DNA of 64,000 nucleotides from Neofusicoccum parvum (GCA_020912385.1 CP087208.1:3348001-3412000), one strand, 5' to 3'; shown: positions 10,845 through 23,100, counted from the stretch's first letter. Notes: a model not told the origin generated them from the sequence alone. A program made the numbers and translations.

Positions 10845-12966
10845 CTAGGTTGCGTGAAAAGCATCTGGAGGAAGACAAGACAGAGATACTACCGACTCTA
10901 CCAGAACAAAGACGCGAGAAGCTCCGTATATAGCCCCAAAAATGAAAACCACAGACTCAATGGCGTAATTTGCCCAATTATATTGTATGAATAGATTGAA
11001 AATGAGCCCAATTCCTCCTCCAATCACTGGGACCCCAATAGTAGCAAGAGAGCAAACTCTCCAAAGCCATTTCTCAACGTCAGTACGGAAGCTGAAATCC
11101 CAGGCCAAACAATGTAGCGAACCAAACAGAATAGCTCCGAATGATGCCATGAAGCTTACGGCTGCCGCATATACTTTGGTCATTTTAAAAGCTGGCATAC
11201 TGGGTCCAGACAGTCCTTTTGGAAAAATAGGTCCGAGAGCCGCCAGGTGAATGACTTCTTGCGTACTTGCATATCTTTGTGCCCCGATATATCGTGCCGT
11301 CGTTACATCCTGCGGCTTCTCCAATAAGAGAAGATAGGTAATGAAAGATGAGGTAGCAAACGATACGGACAAGATTTCAAGTTGAGTTGATGCGAGCTGG
11401 TAATATGCTCGTGCGCAAAGTTGGACGATAAGCCCTACAACCTAAATGATTGCCAATCCTTTCACAATGAAATCGCTATTACCTTGGTCTTGCAGTTCGT
11501 CCGGCGTAACTTCGGGGAGCTTATTCAGTATTCCGCATTGACGGGCGTACAGCAATTGGTTTGCGTCGAGAATCCATATGGTTCCTTGCACTTTCCAGGC
11601 GTTGTAGTACCACGTTCTGGCAACATCTGGATTTCGAGCAGGCAATTCATTCCACTTGACTTCTTCAGTTGCATCTTGCACAAGCTTCTTATTTTGTTCG
11701 CTTGCTTTCCAGGTTGTTTTCCCAAGCCACCTTCGGGCAATGGCATCGTTTTTCCCGATTCGATCGAGGCTCTTTTTCTTTATTTCATTATGCAAGAGAG
11801 CTTGTAGAGATGTGTCCGTACTGTCATCTTGACTGAGGCTCGAGATTTCTGGGTTCGTTGGCTCCAAAGTTCGATGTGATGCAGATGATGACCGGGATTT
11901 AGTGGAGTTATGTGGTATGGCATGGTGTCGAACGGCGCGAGAAAGTGAGACACCGCTGGTTTTCTTATTATTGCTACAGAATCTTGCTATATAGGTGTAA
12001 TGATCGGATTTACGGAAATACGTATAACTAGGGTGAATGACTTGTGCAGGGGTAGGTGTATGGTGTAGTAACAAGGAAAGTGGTAAAACGCGTGTGGAAC
12101 AAGGAGGTAAAACACGTGTTTGCGGGCTAATGTGGTTGATACATGACTAGAGCATTCAAGCTCGGAAGAGACTACGTTTAGGGGAACCGGTGTTAAGGAA
12201 GGCCGCTCGATATCGTCCTGTCCAGATGAAGGCCTGCATCGTTCGATTTGTGGATTCGATGCTGTGTCGGAGGGAAAATCATCAGCCTGGGAAAGCATCT
12301 CGATGCTTTCGGATTCAATTTGAGGCTCAAGTCGTCCAACGATTGACGCTGATGCATCAAATGGTGTTTCGGCGCATTCGGTGCTTTCTGTGTTGGATTG
12401 GGTAGTGACATGCTTGCAAAATAAGTATGCGTGTTTGTCCACTCTAAGTCGTCGTCTTTTGCAATTTCCTGAAACCCTTTCTTCAAACTTGCGACGAAGA
12501 TTCGTTCGGCAAGTGCTATTGCCATGTTGTATTCTGGAGCTATAAGTGAAAGCAACATCATCCTAAGCTTTCGATTCGCCATGAGGATAGACCGGTATGA
12601 TTTCTGCTTCCAGTTGCCTAGTCTGACCTGACGTGGTATATTCAGGTGCTGGATAGACCAGGTGCAGAGAAAAAGGACAGTAAAACAACTCTAGACAATC
12701 TCTAACATTCCACGGATGGGTGAGGCTGATACGAAGCTCGTACCAAGGGGTGGGGAGGTGCATTGCGGACTGAAATTCGGCATTTTGAACCGTTGATTCT
12801 CCGAGGAGCTTGTGAGAGTCAGGGATGGTGGGATGGACACTAGAGGGTAACGTGGATCAAGAAGTCGATTGGATTGAGAAATGGATGTTCTGATGAGGCT
12901 GAAGACGAAATTCTGGCAAGCTCGCATTTTATATCGGCGTGAAGACGGCGAGGCTGAGGGCGCCAA
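10845..12966 (-). pseudogene. Fungal multi-pass membrane protein gene, broken by an LTR and two TAG codons
   Basis: Read on minus, the frame passes through CTWSIQHLNIP, then RKLRMMLLSLIAPE, WTNTHTYFASM, a Ser/acid-rich linker, and a C-terminal half with several hydrophobic helices ending near SCLPPDAFHAT. These landmarks match a widespread, uncharacterised Pezizomycotina membrane-protein family. TAG codons interrupt an otherwise open frame at 12691-12693 (where the family has Trp) and at 11442-11444. A 216-bp solo-LTR-like element sits inside the linker at 11926-12141. The frame also shifts once around 12440, perhaps at a lost intron. The nonsense changes fit RIP-type transitions. The gene is therefore dead; its function in relatives is unknown. 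Confidence 0.75.
11926..12141 (-). mobile_element. Solo-LTR-like element, TGTCAACC..TTCGACA family (copy b)
   Basis: It is close in sequence to the copy at 31224-31439 over its full 216 bp. Flanks are CATGG (11921-11925) and CATGA (12142-12146), a 5-bp target duplication with one G/A difference. It lies within the coding region of the membrane-protein pseudogene and supplies false ORF extensions. Confidence 0.85.
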
Positions 12967-13688
12967 GGTCTTTCCCCAGACGCCAAGCCTTCATATCCAA
13001 TAGGATGAGACCATGCTATGCAAAGAACTGTCTAGGAAGATATGGCTTGCTATGCCAATAATATACTAACTTGATTAGTTTTGCTGCCTAAATATCGCTG
13101 CTACGGTCGGCGCGACAACTACATTGATTAATGTTAGTCCTCGTGCACAAAACTACCCCTAGAAGTACTTTACGATGAACGGAAGGGTGACTGATGGGCA
13201 GGAACAGCGGCTTCTAGCTTTTAATTGCTAGAGATCCGAATGTATACCTCATGGGGAGGCTGTACCGGAAGAGAGTGATGGACCACGGTTTCGCCCAATC
13301 AGAACCCCCGCACTCCGCACTTGCCCGACGGATGGTCAAAAGATGACCATACGGTGCATTGCATAAAGAAAAGGGTATAGACTCCCTCATCGGCTGTATG
13401 TGTTGACTTTCCTACTTCATGTTGCAGTACACCGCTGTTGTTCACGCGTTTCAGTTTACTCCTGTGAAGGGGATCTTGTGTAAAAGTAACAAGTTTTCCG
13501 AGTATGTCTAGGGATGTAAACGATCCATGCAGTCAACACTGAGCCCTCTATATTTGAACTCCTGCGCAATGTCTAAACCAGCATAAACAATTCCCCCGAG
13601 CAATCCAATGCCAACCTCTCCAACCAATCACCAGTGCAACCCCCCAATACCAAACCAAGAGCCCCGTTTTCCTCTTCCACCCTTTACT
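12967..13688. other. Intergenic between two minus-strand genes
   Basis: It holds the 5' flank of the membrane-protein pseudogene and the 3' flank of the b5 reductase fusion gene. The only notable element is the second copy of the CCAAT-containing motif. I see no coding potential. Confidence 0.5.
13295..13328 (+). repeat. 34-bp CCAAT-containing motif, copy 2
   Basis: This is the second copy of the motif at 10682-10715: CCAATCAGAACCCCCGCAC followed by a second CCGCAC and TTGCCCG. It lies about 330 bp upstream of the start of the membrane-protein pseudogene. Confidence 0.5.
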
Positions 13689-15157
13689 TTAGAACGTAAA
13701 CACCTGATCACTCATCTTACACACCGCACCGGGCACCTGCCACCCCAACTCCCCCAACCCCACCTTCGCCGCCTTCACCATCCCCGGCGGCCCACACAGC
13801 AACATCTTCGCGCCGCCCTCGGGCGCCGGCAACCTCTCCCGCATGACCTCCTTTGTCACGAACCCGCTCCCGCCGGTCCACCCCTCCGCCGGCCTATCCA
13901 GCATATACCACACCCTGAAGTTCCTCGGATACAGCCTCGCGAAGCGATCCAGCTCCTCGCGCAGCAGGATATCCTCCTCCGCGCGGTTCGCGTACACCAA
14001 GCTGACCTGGGTCGCGTCGGCGGGGTCCTCGCAGATGGCGCGGACGAGCTGGTACATGGGGGTGATGCCGGTGCCGCCGGCGACCATGCCGAGGGCGGGG
14101 GCCCAGCCGCGGCGGTAGCGCATGGCGCCCTTGGGCCCGCGGAAGGCGACGGCGTCGCCGACGGCCAGGTTGGCCAGGTACCCGCCCGTCAGCTGGCCGT
14201 CCGCGTACAGCTTGATCACCAGCTCGAGCTTGCCCGGGTCGGCGTTGTTGGACGTCGGCGTGTAGGAGCGCGCGACCAGCTTGTCGCCGACGGGCCCGCG
14301 GATGCTGATGTGCTGGCCGGTGGGCAGGCCGATGATGGTGGAGGGCGTGGGGAGGGCGAAGGTCAGGCGCACGGTGTTGGGCGAGAGCGTGTCCTTGCGG
14401 ACGAGCGGGAGGGTTTTGTACTCGTTGGGGACGAGGAAGCCGGCGACCTGGCGCGTCGGCGCGGCGCTGGAGGCCTTCTTGTGCGGCGGGTAGCGCGTGA
14501 AGCCGGAGGTCACGGAGAAGAGGGCGGACACGCGGTTGAAGGCGTAGGTGCCGGTGACGAGGAAGGCGGCGGTGGTGAGGATCACGCCGTTCCAGAAGTC
14601 GTTGGGGCCGCCCAGCCGGCTGGTGCGCAGACGGTGGAGCATGGGGTGGTTCATGGTGCGGGCGGTGACGGCAACACGGGCACCGATGGCGACGAGGGCG
14701 GCGAGAGCGACGGCGCTGAGGTAGATGCCGGTGTTGGAGCTGGGCTTTGCCGGGCTGCTTGCTGGCGCGCGGCTGACGACCTTGACGGCCTTCTTGGGCT
14801 TGCCGGCCTGGGCCTCGTGCTCGTTCAGCACGCCGATGAGCATTGGCTGGAGCAGCTCTCGCGCGTCTTCAGAGTGGCCGATGTCTTCGAAAGCAACGGT
14901 GGCGTCCATGCCGGCCACCTCTTCGATGGTCTCCGCTCCGCCCGGATGGTCTTGCGCGTAGCTCGAGACATCGTACACTGGGATTCAGTCAGCGAATAGT
15001 AGGGGAAACCCGCATTCCTTGCCATACCTTTGCCGTGCACCACTATCCACATGTCGTTCTTCTGCTTGTGCTGGGCGACATCTTTAAGCGAGTAGACCGG
15101 CACCTCGACATCGGGCTTCCACTGCGCCGTCGGCTCTGTTCGCGCGGCTGGTGACAT
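13689..15157 (-). CDS. Cytochrome b5 - membrane anchor - cytochrome b5 reductase fusion (472 aa)
   Basis: Two exons (15157-15028, 14977-13689) and a 50-nt intron (donor GTATGG, branch CTGAC) give 1419 nt. Residues about 20-95 are a cytochrome b5 domain with heme ligands His54 (in HPGG) and His78 (in GHSEDAR). Hydrophobic segments at about 127-148 and 175-200 should anchor the protein in a membrane. The C-terminal half is a ferredoxin-reductase module: FAD-binding [10 protein letters not shown]-binding [10 protein letters not shown] and the CGPPGM motif. The enzyme should pass electrons from NAD(P)H through FAD to the fused heme. The gene starts 690 bp from, and is divergent to, a P450 gene, which suggests that it serves as its redox partner; this is inference. 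The start is chosen because it opens directly into the b5 domain. Confidence 0.9.
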
Positions 15158-15847
15158 TCTGAAGTTGATACAGGATATGGGAGTATCTGAACACACTCTA
15201 AGAAATGTCCTGCGACCGCTGGGGAGACGGCGGTTTTTGTCCCTGGAGACAAACGCAGCAACACTTGCGCCTGCAGGGGTGGCGCGCACCCCCGTCGGCG
15301 CGCAGCTGCATAATCAAAGCATTGTTGCCATGCTGCCAGCGCAGTCGTCATGTCGCAAAAGTTTTGAGCTGCAGGCCCCTTTCTGTTGCCACTAGGCGCA
15401 TCTCGGCCGACGGGGCGAACGGGGCAGGCTGACCTCAGCACCGCGACAACGGCCGTAATCATGCTAAGCAGGGCTGGTGATTGGCTGTGCTGCAAATGTC
15501 TCGCCCGCGGGCCGATCCGCCCTCGGCACTTACTCACCAGCCGAACTGCGTACGCACGATTGGCCACCACGCTGAGATAAAGAGTCGGCCCGGGCCTCGC
15601 AAGCCCTTGCCAGCGCCCGACTCCGACCCTTTTTCTCGGAGATGGCGTCACTGAACGGTTTAGAGCTGCATCAACGCTGTCCGTGCTCGGCCGACCACAA
15701 TGAAGGCTGACCGATATACGCGCCGAGTCCCTTCGACGCCGCTGCTGCCATGCGCGCCCTCCTTCATACTGCTGCCCGAGTATAAGTGCCCCGGCGTCCG
15801 CTTGCCGGGAACACGCCTTGGTCTCGATACCACACCCTGCATCCACC
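15158..15847. promoter_or_regulatory. Divergent promoter region between b5 reductase fusion and P450
   Basis: This 690 bp GC-rich interval separates the two start codons, so it must hold both 5' UTRs and promoters. A TATA-like TATAAG is visible at 15781-15786, about 65 bp before the P450 ATG. No other motif stands out. Shared control of the two genes is likely but not shown. Confidence 0.5.
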
Positions 15848-17626
15848 ATGCCGTCCAACGAATTCTATCTTTGGGGCGAGGAGCCCGCCACCGCCATCGA
15901 CATCGAGGTCGACGTGCAGGGAGACCTCGACAGCTTCAGACACACGGTAGCTGGCCAGTTTGCCATTGTCGAGCCGTCTGGTTAGTCTTCTCGTGTTCAA
16001 GTCCTTGGACCAACAGCCTGACATCCTTCACAGGCATCGACTTCCTCGCCCCGGAAGGCCACACACTCACCAACCCGGCCGAGATAATAGACACCCCCGG
16101 CCCCATCGCCATCTCCATCGACGGCAAGAAGGTGCGCGATGTGCCGGCGCCCAAGGGCCTGCCGTTCGTCGGCAACTACTACGAGGTGTACCCGGACCAC
16201 CTGGGCAACCACCAGCGGCTGTTCGAGCACTACGGGCCGCTGTTCAAGACGACCAACATGGGCCGCACCATCTACCAGACCAACGACCCGGAGCTGGCCA
16301 CCATCGCCTTCGCCGAGTCGGACTTCTTCACCAAGCTGATCACGCCCGACCACCCGCTGTACAGCATCAAGCAGCAGGAAGCCGGCGTGTTCCTGGGCGA
16401 CACGGACAACGAGAACTGGAAGGTCGCCCACAAGTTCCTGCCGCCCGCCTTCGGGCCCAAGGCCGTGCGCCACTACGCTCCCACCATGCAGCGCACCGTC
16501 GAGAACGCCTTCTCCGTCTTCGACGCGCTGGACGAGCAGGGTGAGGCCTGGAACGTGTACCAATACATGCTGAAGCTGGGATCCGAGGCAGTCGGCAAGC
16601 TTGTGCTGGGCATGGAGTTCGGCCACTTCGCCAGCGTCGACGCCCCCATCCACCGCATGGTCATGAACATCGCGGAGTCGCTCGAGCTGAACAAGAAGAT
16701 CTCGAGTCGCGGCGACTGGTACGCCAACCTTCCTTTCGGCGACCCCAAGCGGCTTAGCGACCTCAGAGCTGCGATAGAGGTCATGCTGGACGAGGCCATC
16801 GAGCAGTGCAAGGCCAACGGCACCGAAGACCTCGAGCTGCAGGAGGCCGCCATCAAGGCGTCGTGCGTGATTGGTGAGTTCCGCGGTCCCCCCAAGCCCT
16901 CCCCCTTCCATTTCTAACGCGCTCCATCCAGACTACGCCATCCGCGCCGTCGACTCCAAGGGCGAGCGCCTACCCAAAAAGAACCTCGCCTCCGCGCTCG
17001 TCGTCGCCACCGGCGCCGGCTTCACCACGACATCCAGCCTGCTCTCCTGGCTCATCTACGGGCTGGTGGCGTACCCGGGCATGCAGGAGCGCATGCTGCA
17101 GGAGATGGTCGACGCCGGCATCGACGAGAGCACGCAGTGGGACGCCGACACGGTCGAGCGGCTGCCCTTCATGATCAACTACATCAAGGAGATGCAGCGC
17201 CGCCACAACCCGTCCTTCCAGCCCGGTCGCACCGCAAAGGTCGACATGGTGCTGCCCGGCGGCTACAAGCTGCCCCAGGGCGCCGTCGTCATCCCCGCCC
17301 TGCACCACATCCACAACAACCCCAAGATCTGGGACAACCCCGCCAAGTTCAACCCCGACCGCTGGGAGACCGACGAGGTTAAGGGCAGGCACAAGGGCGC
17401 GTACATGCCGTTTGCCGCTGGCCCGCGTATGTGTATTGGGTTCAACTTTGCGCTGCAGGAGGTGCGCATTTTCTTGCCGAAGCTGGTGTACAGGTATCAC
17501 TTCAGCAAGGAGGGCGATGATGCCGTCGACTACGATCCCATGTTCCAGCTGATCAGGCCGGTGAACTTGTATGTGAGGGCGCAGAGGAGACAAAAGTGGC
17601 CGCCGAGGAGCTCGGAGAAGGTGTGA
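15848..17626 (+). CDS. Cytochrome P450 without membrane anchor, with N-terminal extension (555 aa)
   Basis: Three exons (15848-15980, 16034-16873, 16932-17626) with introns of 53 and 58 nt give 1668 nt. The P450 fold begins near residue 82 with APKGLPFVGNYYEVYP. The I-helix oxygen-binding motif is ATGAGFTTTSS, ExxR is seen in KEMQRR, and the heme loop is FAAGPRMCIGFNFA with the axial Cys. The C-terminal layout resembles the P450 half of self-sufficient fungal enzymes (CYP505-like), but no reductase domain follows. Instead of a membrane anchor there are about 80 hydrophilic residues that could fold as a small beta/ubiquitin-like domain (a guess from alternating hydrophobic pattern). The protein is probably soluble. 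Its neighbour, the b5/b5-reductase fusion, could supply electrons. Substrate is unknown; a fatty-acid hydroxylase is possible. Confidence 0.9.
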
Positions 17627-18161
17627 GCTTGGGTATGAATGGGCATTGGGCGGAGTATAGACGGCGTATAGACGGGATAGAAGACGGGATAGACAGGATA
17701 GACATTTGTGATATACATGATGATGCATTGTTTCATAGCCTGGGAGCATACTGTACTGTGAATGTGGACTTTCATACAGAGCCGTGGGTACGCGAAGTAT
17801 TCAACCGGATGGCTGTGAGACAGCAAGACTTGGAGAGTTGGAGCCTTCGTTTAAACTGTAATATAGAGGTGCGTTAGTGACCATTGCACCCCGATGGGTG
17901 CTTCAATGCCAGATAACTCCATATTAACAAATATTCACTACGTTTAACCGTTTTGGAGATGAAGAACTATATAAAGCATGAATGAGAACTCAAAAGTCAG
18001 CGGTTCCTCAATGGGAACACCTCCCACATCTCAATGGCAGTCTCGCAATGCAGTAGATGTTCCCAATCAAGATATCCTATTCAAGCACCCCCAGTAAAGC
18101 CCCAAGGGCAAGAGCACCGCAAATGCCCAGAAGGCAGCGGCAGCAGCCGAAGAAAAAAAAA
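17627..18161. other. Intergenic, convergent 3' ends
   Basis: It contains the 3' UTR of the P450 gene, with short imperfect GACGG(G/C)ATAGA-like repeats around 17660-17700, and the 3' flank of the surface-protein gene. I see no gene. Confidence 0.5.
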
Positions 18162-20188
18162 CTACAAGAAGCAGAAGACGACACCCACCACCACTAGCCC
18201 GCCCACCGCCGCCGTCACAAGGACGAAAGGCGAGGGAGAAGAAGAAGAAGCACGACTACGGTGCTTCTTCTTCTTCTCCCTCTGCTTCTCCTTCCCCTCC
18301 CTCACCACCTCCACCTCTACCGCCGCCGCATGCACAAACCAAACTGACGCGTTGGCATAAACCAAACACCTCGGCGCCAGCGCCTCCACCGCGCCCACCA
18401 CCTCGGGGCTCCACCTCGCCACGTACGGCTCCACCCACGGCATCGGCGGCACCACCACCACCACAACATCCACGCCCGCCGCCACGCCCACCTCCGCGCC
18501 GACAGCCAGCAGCTCCGGAAACGCGTCGACGAACGCCGCGTCGGCCGCCCGTCCCTCCGCCGCCGCGTACGTCGCCGCGCTGACGCCGGCCGCCGGCACC
18601 ATGCGCGCGTCGACGGCCAAGCCAGGCACGTCGACGTAGGCGCCGGCCTCGGCTTCCACGGCGCCCAGCGCGGCGAAGGCGACGACGACGTGGGCACGCA
18701 GGCCGAGCGCGAGGCCGAGCGCGAGCGCAGGCGCGTCGGCGTTGAGGGCGAGCGGGCGGGCGGGCGGCGGCGGAGAGGCCGGCGACGGCGCAGCGCGAGG
18801 CGTCGCCGAAGTCGACGTGCAGGCGCGCCGGCGCCGGCAGCGTGACGTCGAAGCCATAGGTGAGAGACAGGTTGGCTGAGGTGGTCCAGTCGAGGTAGAG
18901 CTCGGGCTTGAAGAGCAGGCCGGCGCGGCCGAGGCCCGGGATCGCGAAGCCGGCGGCGGGGATGGGGATGGCGAAGAGTTCGTAGGAGAGGGAACCGGAG
19001 AGCGTGGGCGTGAGGCGGAGCTCAATGTGCGCGCTGAAGTCTTGGAGCTCGATGTGGTTGGAGCCGCTGTTGATGAGCTTTGTGTTGTTGTTTTGCAGGC
19101 TCTTGAGGGTCGGGAAGCTCCAGTTGCCTTGCGAGAGGACGAGACTGCCCTTGGTGTGGCAGTCTACGCATTCGACGGTGATGTCCACGGGGCTGTGCGA
19201 GGCCCAGGGGATGACCTCTTCGGCTGCAGCCTTGAGGGAAAGCTCTTCCTGCCAATTTTCCTTGTTGAGGTCGATGGTAATCGAGTCAGGAAGATCGGTA
19301 GATGTTGGAATGATGCTTACATCCGGGATGACAAAGTGACTGGCGGAACTCGCGTGCTCGGAGGACGTAGGTGTGATGAAGACATTGCCACTCTCTCTAT
19401 AGCTATCTGAAGAATCGGTAGGCTTGGGACCCTCAGTGTCATGTTCTGGAACCTTTGTGGGCTTTGTTGCGGCAACGGTCCTGTGAAGACGGCTGTGCTT
19501 GAGAAGTTCGTGCGATTGATCGGTGTGGCTAAAATCTATATCGATGCGGTCGAATGACTCACCCCACGAAGCCTCAGTGGCGTGGAATGTGATGTAGGCG
19601 TCGTGGTAAGAGAAAGCAAGAGAATCAATGCTGTGTTGGGTCAGTATGACGTTCCGCAGTTACGAAGCAGAGGGCGGTGCTTACAGGAAAGGAGCACGGG
19701 CCCCCTCGTCAATGCGTCCAGAGTGGGATGTTATGATACGTCCGCCGATGAGAGAGTACAGATGGAGCTTGGCGGCCTCGAAATCGTCGGCGTTGCGGAA
19801 GTGAATCTTGATGTTACCGTCCGTGCAGCTCACTTCGTCAAGCTGGCTATCTAGATCTTCAAGAACTAAGATAGGCGCGAGAGAGTGGATTTTGATGCGA
19901 GAGGTAAAGGCAAGCTCATGCGAGTTGGTGTTGTCTAGATCCTTGTCAGCATGTGCCAGAGGAAAGACGTTGGATCATCTACATACCGTGGACGTAGATG
20001 AGTTCGGCAGTGTGAGCCAAAGCAATGCTTTCGATGCTCCTGGGGAGTACGTTGAAGATCTGACGAGCGGCACGGAGGATAGTATAGGGCGCAGTAGGAT
20101 CAAGAATGGCGGACGCGTCGACACAGAGCGCCATGCAGTTGAGGAGCAACACCGCCAGCAGCGGCAGCAAACCATCAAAGATCTTCAT
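18162..20188 (-). CDS. GPI-type surface protein, DUF7029/DUF7223-like, with one frame break
   Basis: Exons are 20188-19987, 19934-19685 and 19630-18162; introns are 52 and 54 nt with good branch sites. The ATG at 20188 opens a signal peptide (MKIFDGLLPLLAVLLL). Exons 2-3 carry a beta-rich region (HFRNADDFEAAKLHLYS, ITFHATEASWGESFD), a Ser/Thr/Pro linker, and a second domain with VECVDCHTKGSLVL and YGFDVTLPAPARLHVDF. The layout matches fungal proteins with DUF7029 followed by DUF7223. The C-terminus is Ser-rich and ends in a hydrophobic tail, as in GPI anchoring. Near 18750-18800, in a GCC/CCG-rich run, the frame must shift by one base to reach that tail. This may be an assembly error or a recent mutation. 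Function is unknown; a cell-surface or adhesion role is inferred. Confidence 0.75.
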
Positions 20189-23100
20189 CGTGGCGGCAAG
20201 AACGATGCTAGCTGAAGCAGGGCTGTATTTGTGGGCTGGAACCAGAGCTGGAGTTCTTGCGGACGATCTGCGGGACGTGGCGAAGGAGTGTCGGTGGTGG
20301 TGGAAGAAGAGGGAGGGAGGCGGCGAGCTGGCAGCGCCCAAATGCCCACACCGCGCACGCTAGAACTACTTCGGAAGAATAAGCGAGCCGTTCCTTCCTT
20401 CATAAACCATTGCCGTGTGCTAAGCATTGGAGCAGATAGCGGGCGGTCTCTCGTGGCGTGGCTTGGTCCGTCTGAGCTGCTGGGCGGGCTGGCCAGACGG
20501 ACCTCTTCGTTCTTGCGCACTTTCAAACACAACACCTATCCTCCTCGCACTACGTCGATCTTCAGCCCCTGTTATACCATATTCAACCCGCGAAATGGAG
20601 ATCTACCAGACATGTTGAGGAGCAGGTAAGATCAAAGACTCAAGACGGGATGTCACGAACAGGATCTGAAGCTGTACTGACGCCGCAGCCCCTCCAGTCT
20701 AGCACGAAGCCCACCCCGCTCTTGAAATCCAGCAATGAGCAGTGTCACAACTATTAATACGTGGACAGCAGTAGCTACATTGTCATTATACTTTTCAGCC
20801 GTGGTATCACACGTCCAACAACAAATCCAGACCTGCAAATACAGGGACAGCACGTCTTTTGGGCAAACAACAACTTGCATCTTGCATACCATCGGAGTTT
20901 TTTGTTAGATGCCTGGGCATTCTCTCCTCGTGACGCTGGAGGATCTGTTCTCTGCACAAAACAACCTGAAGGATCTATCCAGATAGCATTGGTATGAATC
21001 TGAAGGCACCTTTCACTGGGATGAATATTTGAAACCACGACAGTTGTTGCCAGGTCTTTGGGGGATGGATATCTGAGAAGACTATGTATGGTGTATGTCT
21101 GACTTAGGAACCCTTCGCAAGGTTCTATAGGACTCCATAGCCCCTGGTTCGGATGCTACAGCGTCTTTCTCATCATCGTACCCGAAGGGATCAAGTACTA
21201 AGAACCACTCCAGAGCAACTCTCGTTTCTTACGGCTTTTAGAAGACAACTTTCCTCTACACCTACAAAGGCAGTATGAGATCTACCACATCCTGGTGTCT
21301 GCCACTCACACCTCACTACCCTTACATTACGAGCTCTCTTGCGCCACTCCGTCTCCTCTGCCACCTTGAGAGGCAGCGCTCGGGCCTCGCACTTAGCATC
21401 AGTGGCTCCATCATAATACATCAAGACGATGGCTAAGCAGAGCATAATCTGCGCAACGGCCAGTAATTCAATCACCCTAAAACAACGAGGCACAAACTAC
21501 CATAGCGGTTCGAATAGCATGCTGTTGTTAGGAATGATAAGTGTGGAAAGCAGTCGATGATGCATAATCTTGCAACCCGTCAGGGACTGCATCAGCACTG
21601 TGGGTACCCATTACCAGCGAAGATTTTGCTCAGTGAAGCCCTGATGTCTTCATAGGTCAGTCTTGCTTCTGGGAGATTTCAGGGAGCTCAATGACGCCTT
21701 TGAGTAGGACACCAGCAACGCTAATCAGCCCTGCTAATCAGAAATATTTCACAATGCAAACATCCGGAGAAGCCCTGTGGATCTGGTCCGCTGGACATAA
21801 TATGCCATATCGACCAAAATACAAACCCTTCGCCGACCATTCAGCTCCTGCTGTTGATGAAAGGGGATTTCAACAGCCCTGTAAACTTTCAGGCTAGGGG
21901 ATATAGCGAAAAAGTGGGAACCATGACACAGTCGTAATGAGGCTGACGATAACAAGAAAACAGAGAAGCATGGATCGGGCTGAAGAGAAGGAAATTTGGA
22001 GAGAGTTGTTACATGAACCAACCATTTCTGGTTGAAATATCAAGCAGCTGTACCGCGTATCCCAGGAAACAGAAATGCTGTCCCGATCATAGATGCGCTT
22101 GGTCTGACTTGAAGATCAGGTGGTGTACGATGCCTAAGAGAAGCTCTTCTTGCCACTACTCAAAACCTCAATGGCTTATCTCCAATTACACTGCAGCATT
22201 GAGAAGCCGATAGACTCTAGCGTATCAGGCTATGCCACCCATACAGTCTCGTCACAGCTCTTGGCGCATGTAATGACTGTCGAGCCCCACCCGGCCCAAA
22301 TTTTTCGTTAGCAACTCATACTTTTGCTCTTCACTCTAAAGAATGACGGAGAACGCTCGAGCTCAGTTGTTACAATCAGTCGCCGAGTAGCTGAAACTTA
22401 TACACAGAGCAGAAGTGTCGACTCCACGTATCCTCAAGGCTTTCCGGAACCTGTGGTTGGATCTTCGACTACTGCGCATACAATTATTTGCTTAACGAAG
22501 CTTCCACAAATGCTTTTGCTCGCGTGCTACGGATTCACGGTTCTTTGGGCTTTTAAAGACGACAATTCGTGCCAGAACATAGATTAGGAGCTTTAGAAAC
22601 AAGGTTTGCTCGCCTACGCTTTTTACACGGTATTTGTGCAAGCCTTAATAATACGGAAGTTGTTTCAAGGAGTTGCACCTCGCAGCTCATACATCGAAAC
22701 GATGCTTCAGAATTGAAACATTCCAGCATCGCGAAATCATTGCGCAAACACGACAACACCAAGAGCTGTGATCATCTCTTGGGTACGAGTTTGGGTTTCT
22801 TCATACAAAGATCAAGAATTGGAAGGCCGTCGATATATTTTTTGAGCAGGGTTGATATGTTTTTTGTATCCTTCAATACACTAGAGACTCTATCAAATAC
22901 TTTGGCATTTATAGGAAACCCTAGACTCATCTGCGATGAGGTTCTGCAATGGTCCCAGACGCTGAAGGATGGACTACACTACAATTGACTGCGCTTAATT
23001 GCAAGCTTTCCGTATTCTAAGGAAACGTCGATTTGACCTGCAAATAACGGACTGGAAGGGCCAGATCGTTAGACTATGCGACCATGTCATCTTTAGCTGA

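Noticed and set aside
13608..14999. A 463-codon plus-strand ORF opposite the b5 reductase gene
   Set aside because: It is antisense to a gene with clear domains, is rich in Gly, Ala and Val repeats typical of GC-rich mirror frames, and has no family.
15997..16911. A 304-codon minus-strand ORF opposite the P450 gene
   Set aside because: It mirrors the P450 exon 2 in a GC-rich context and shows no domain.
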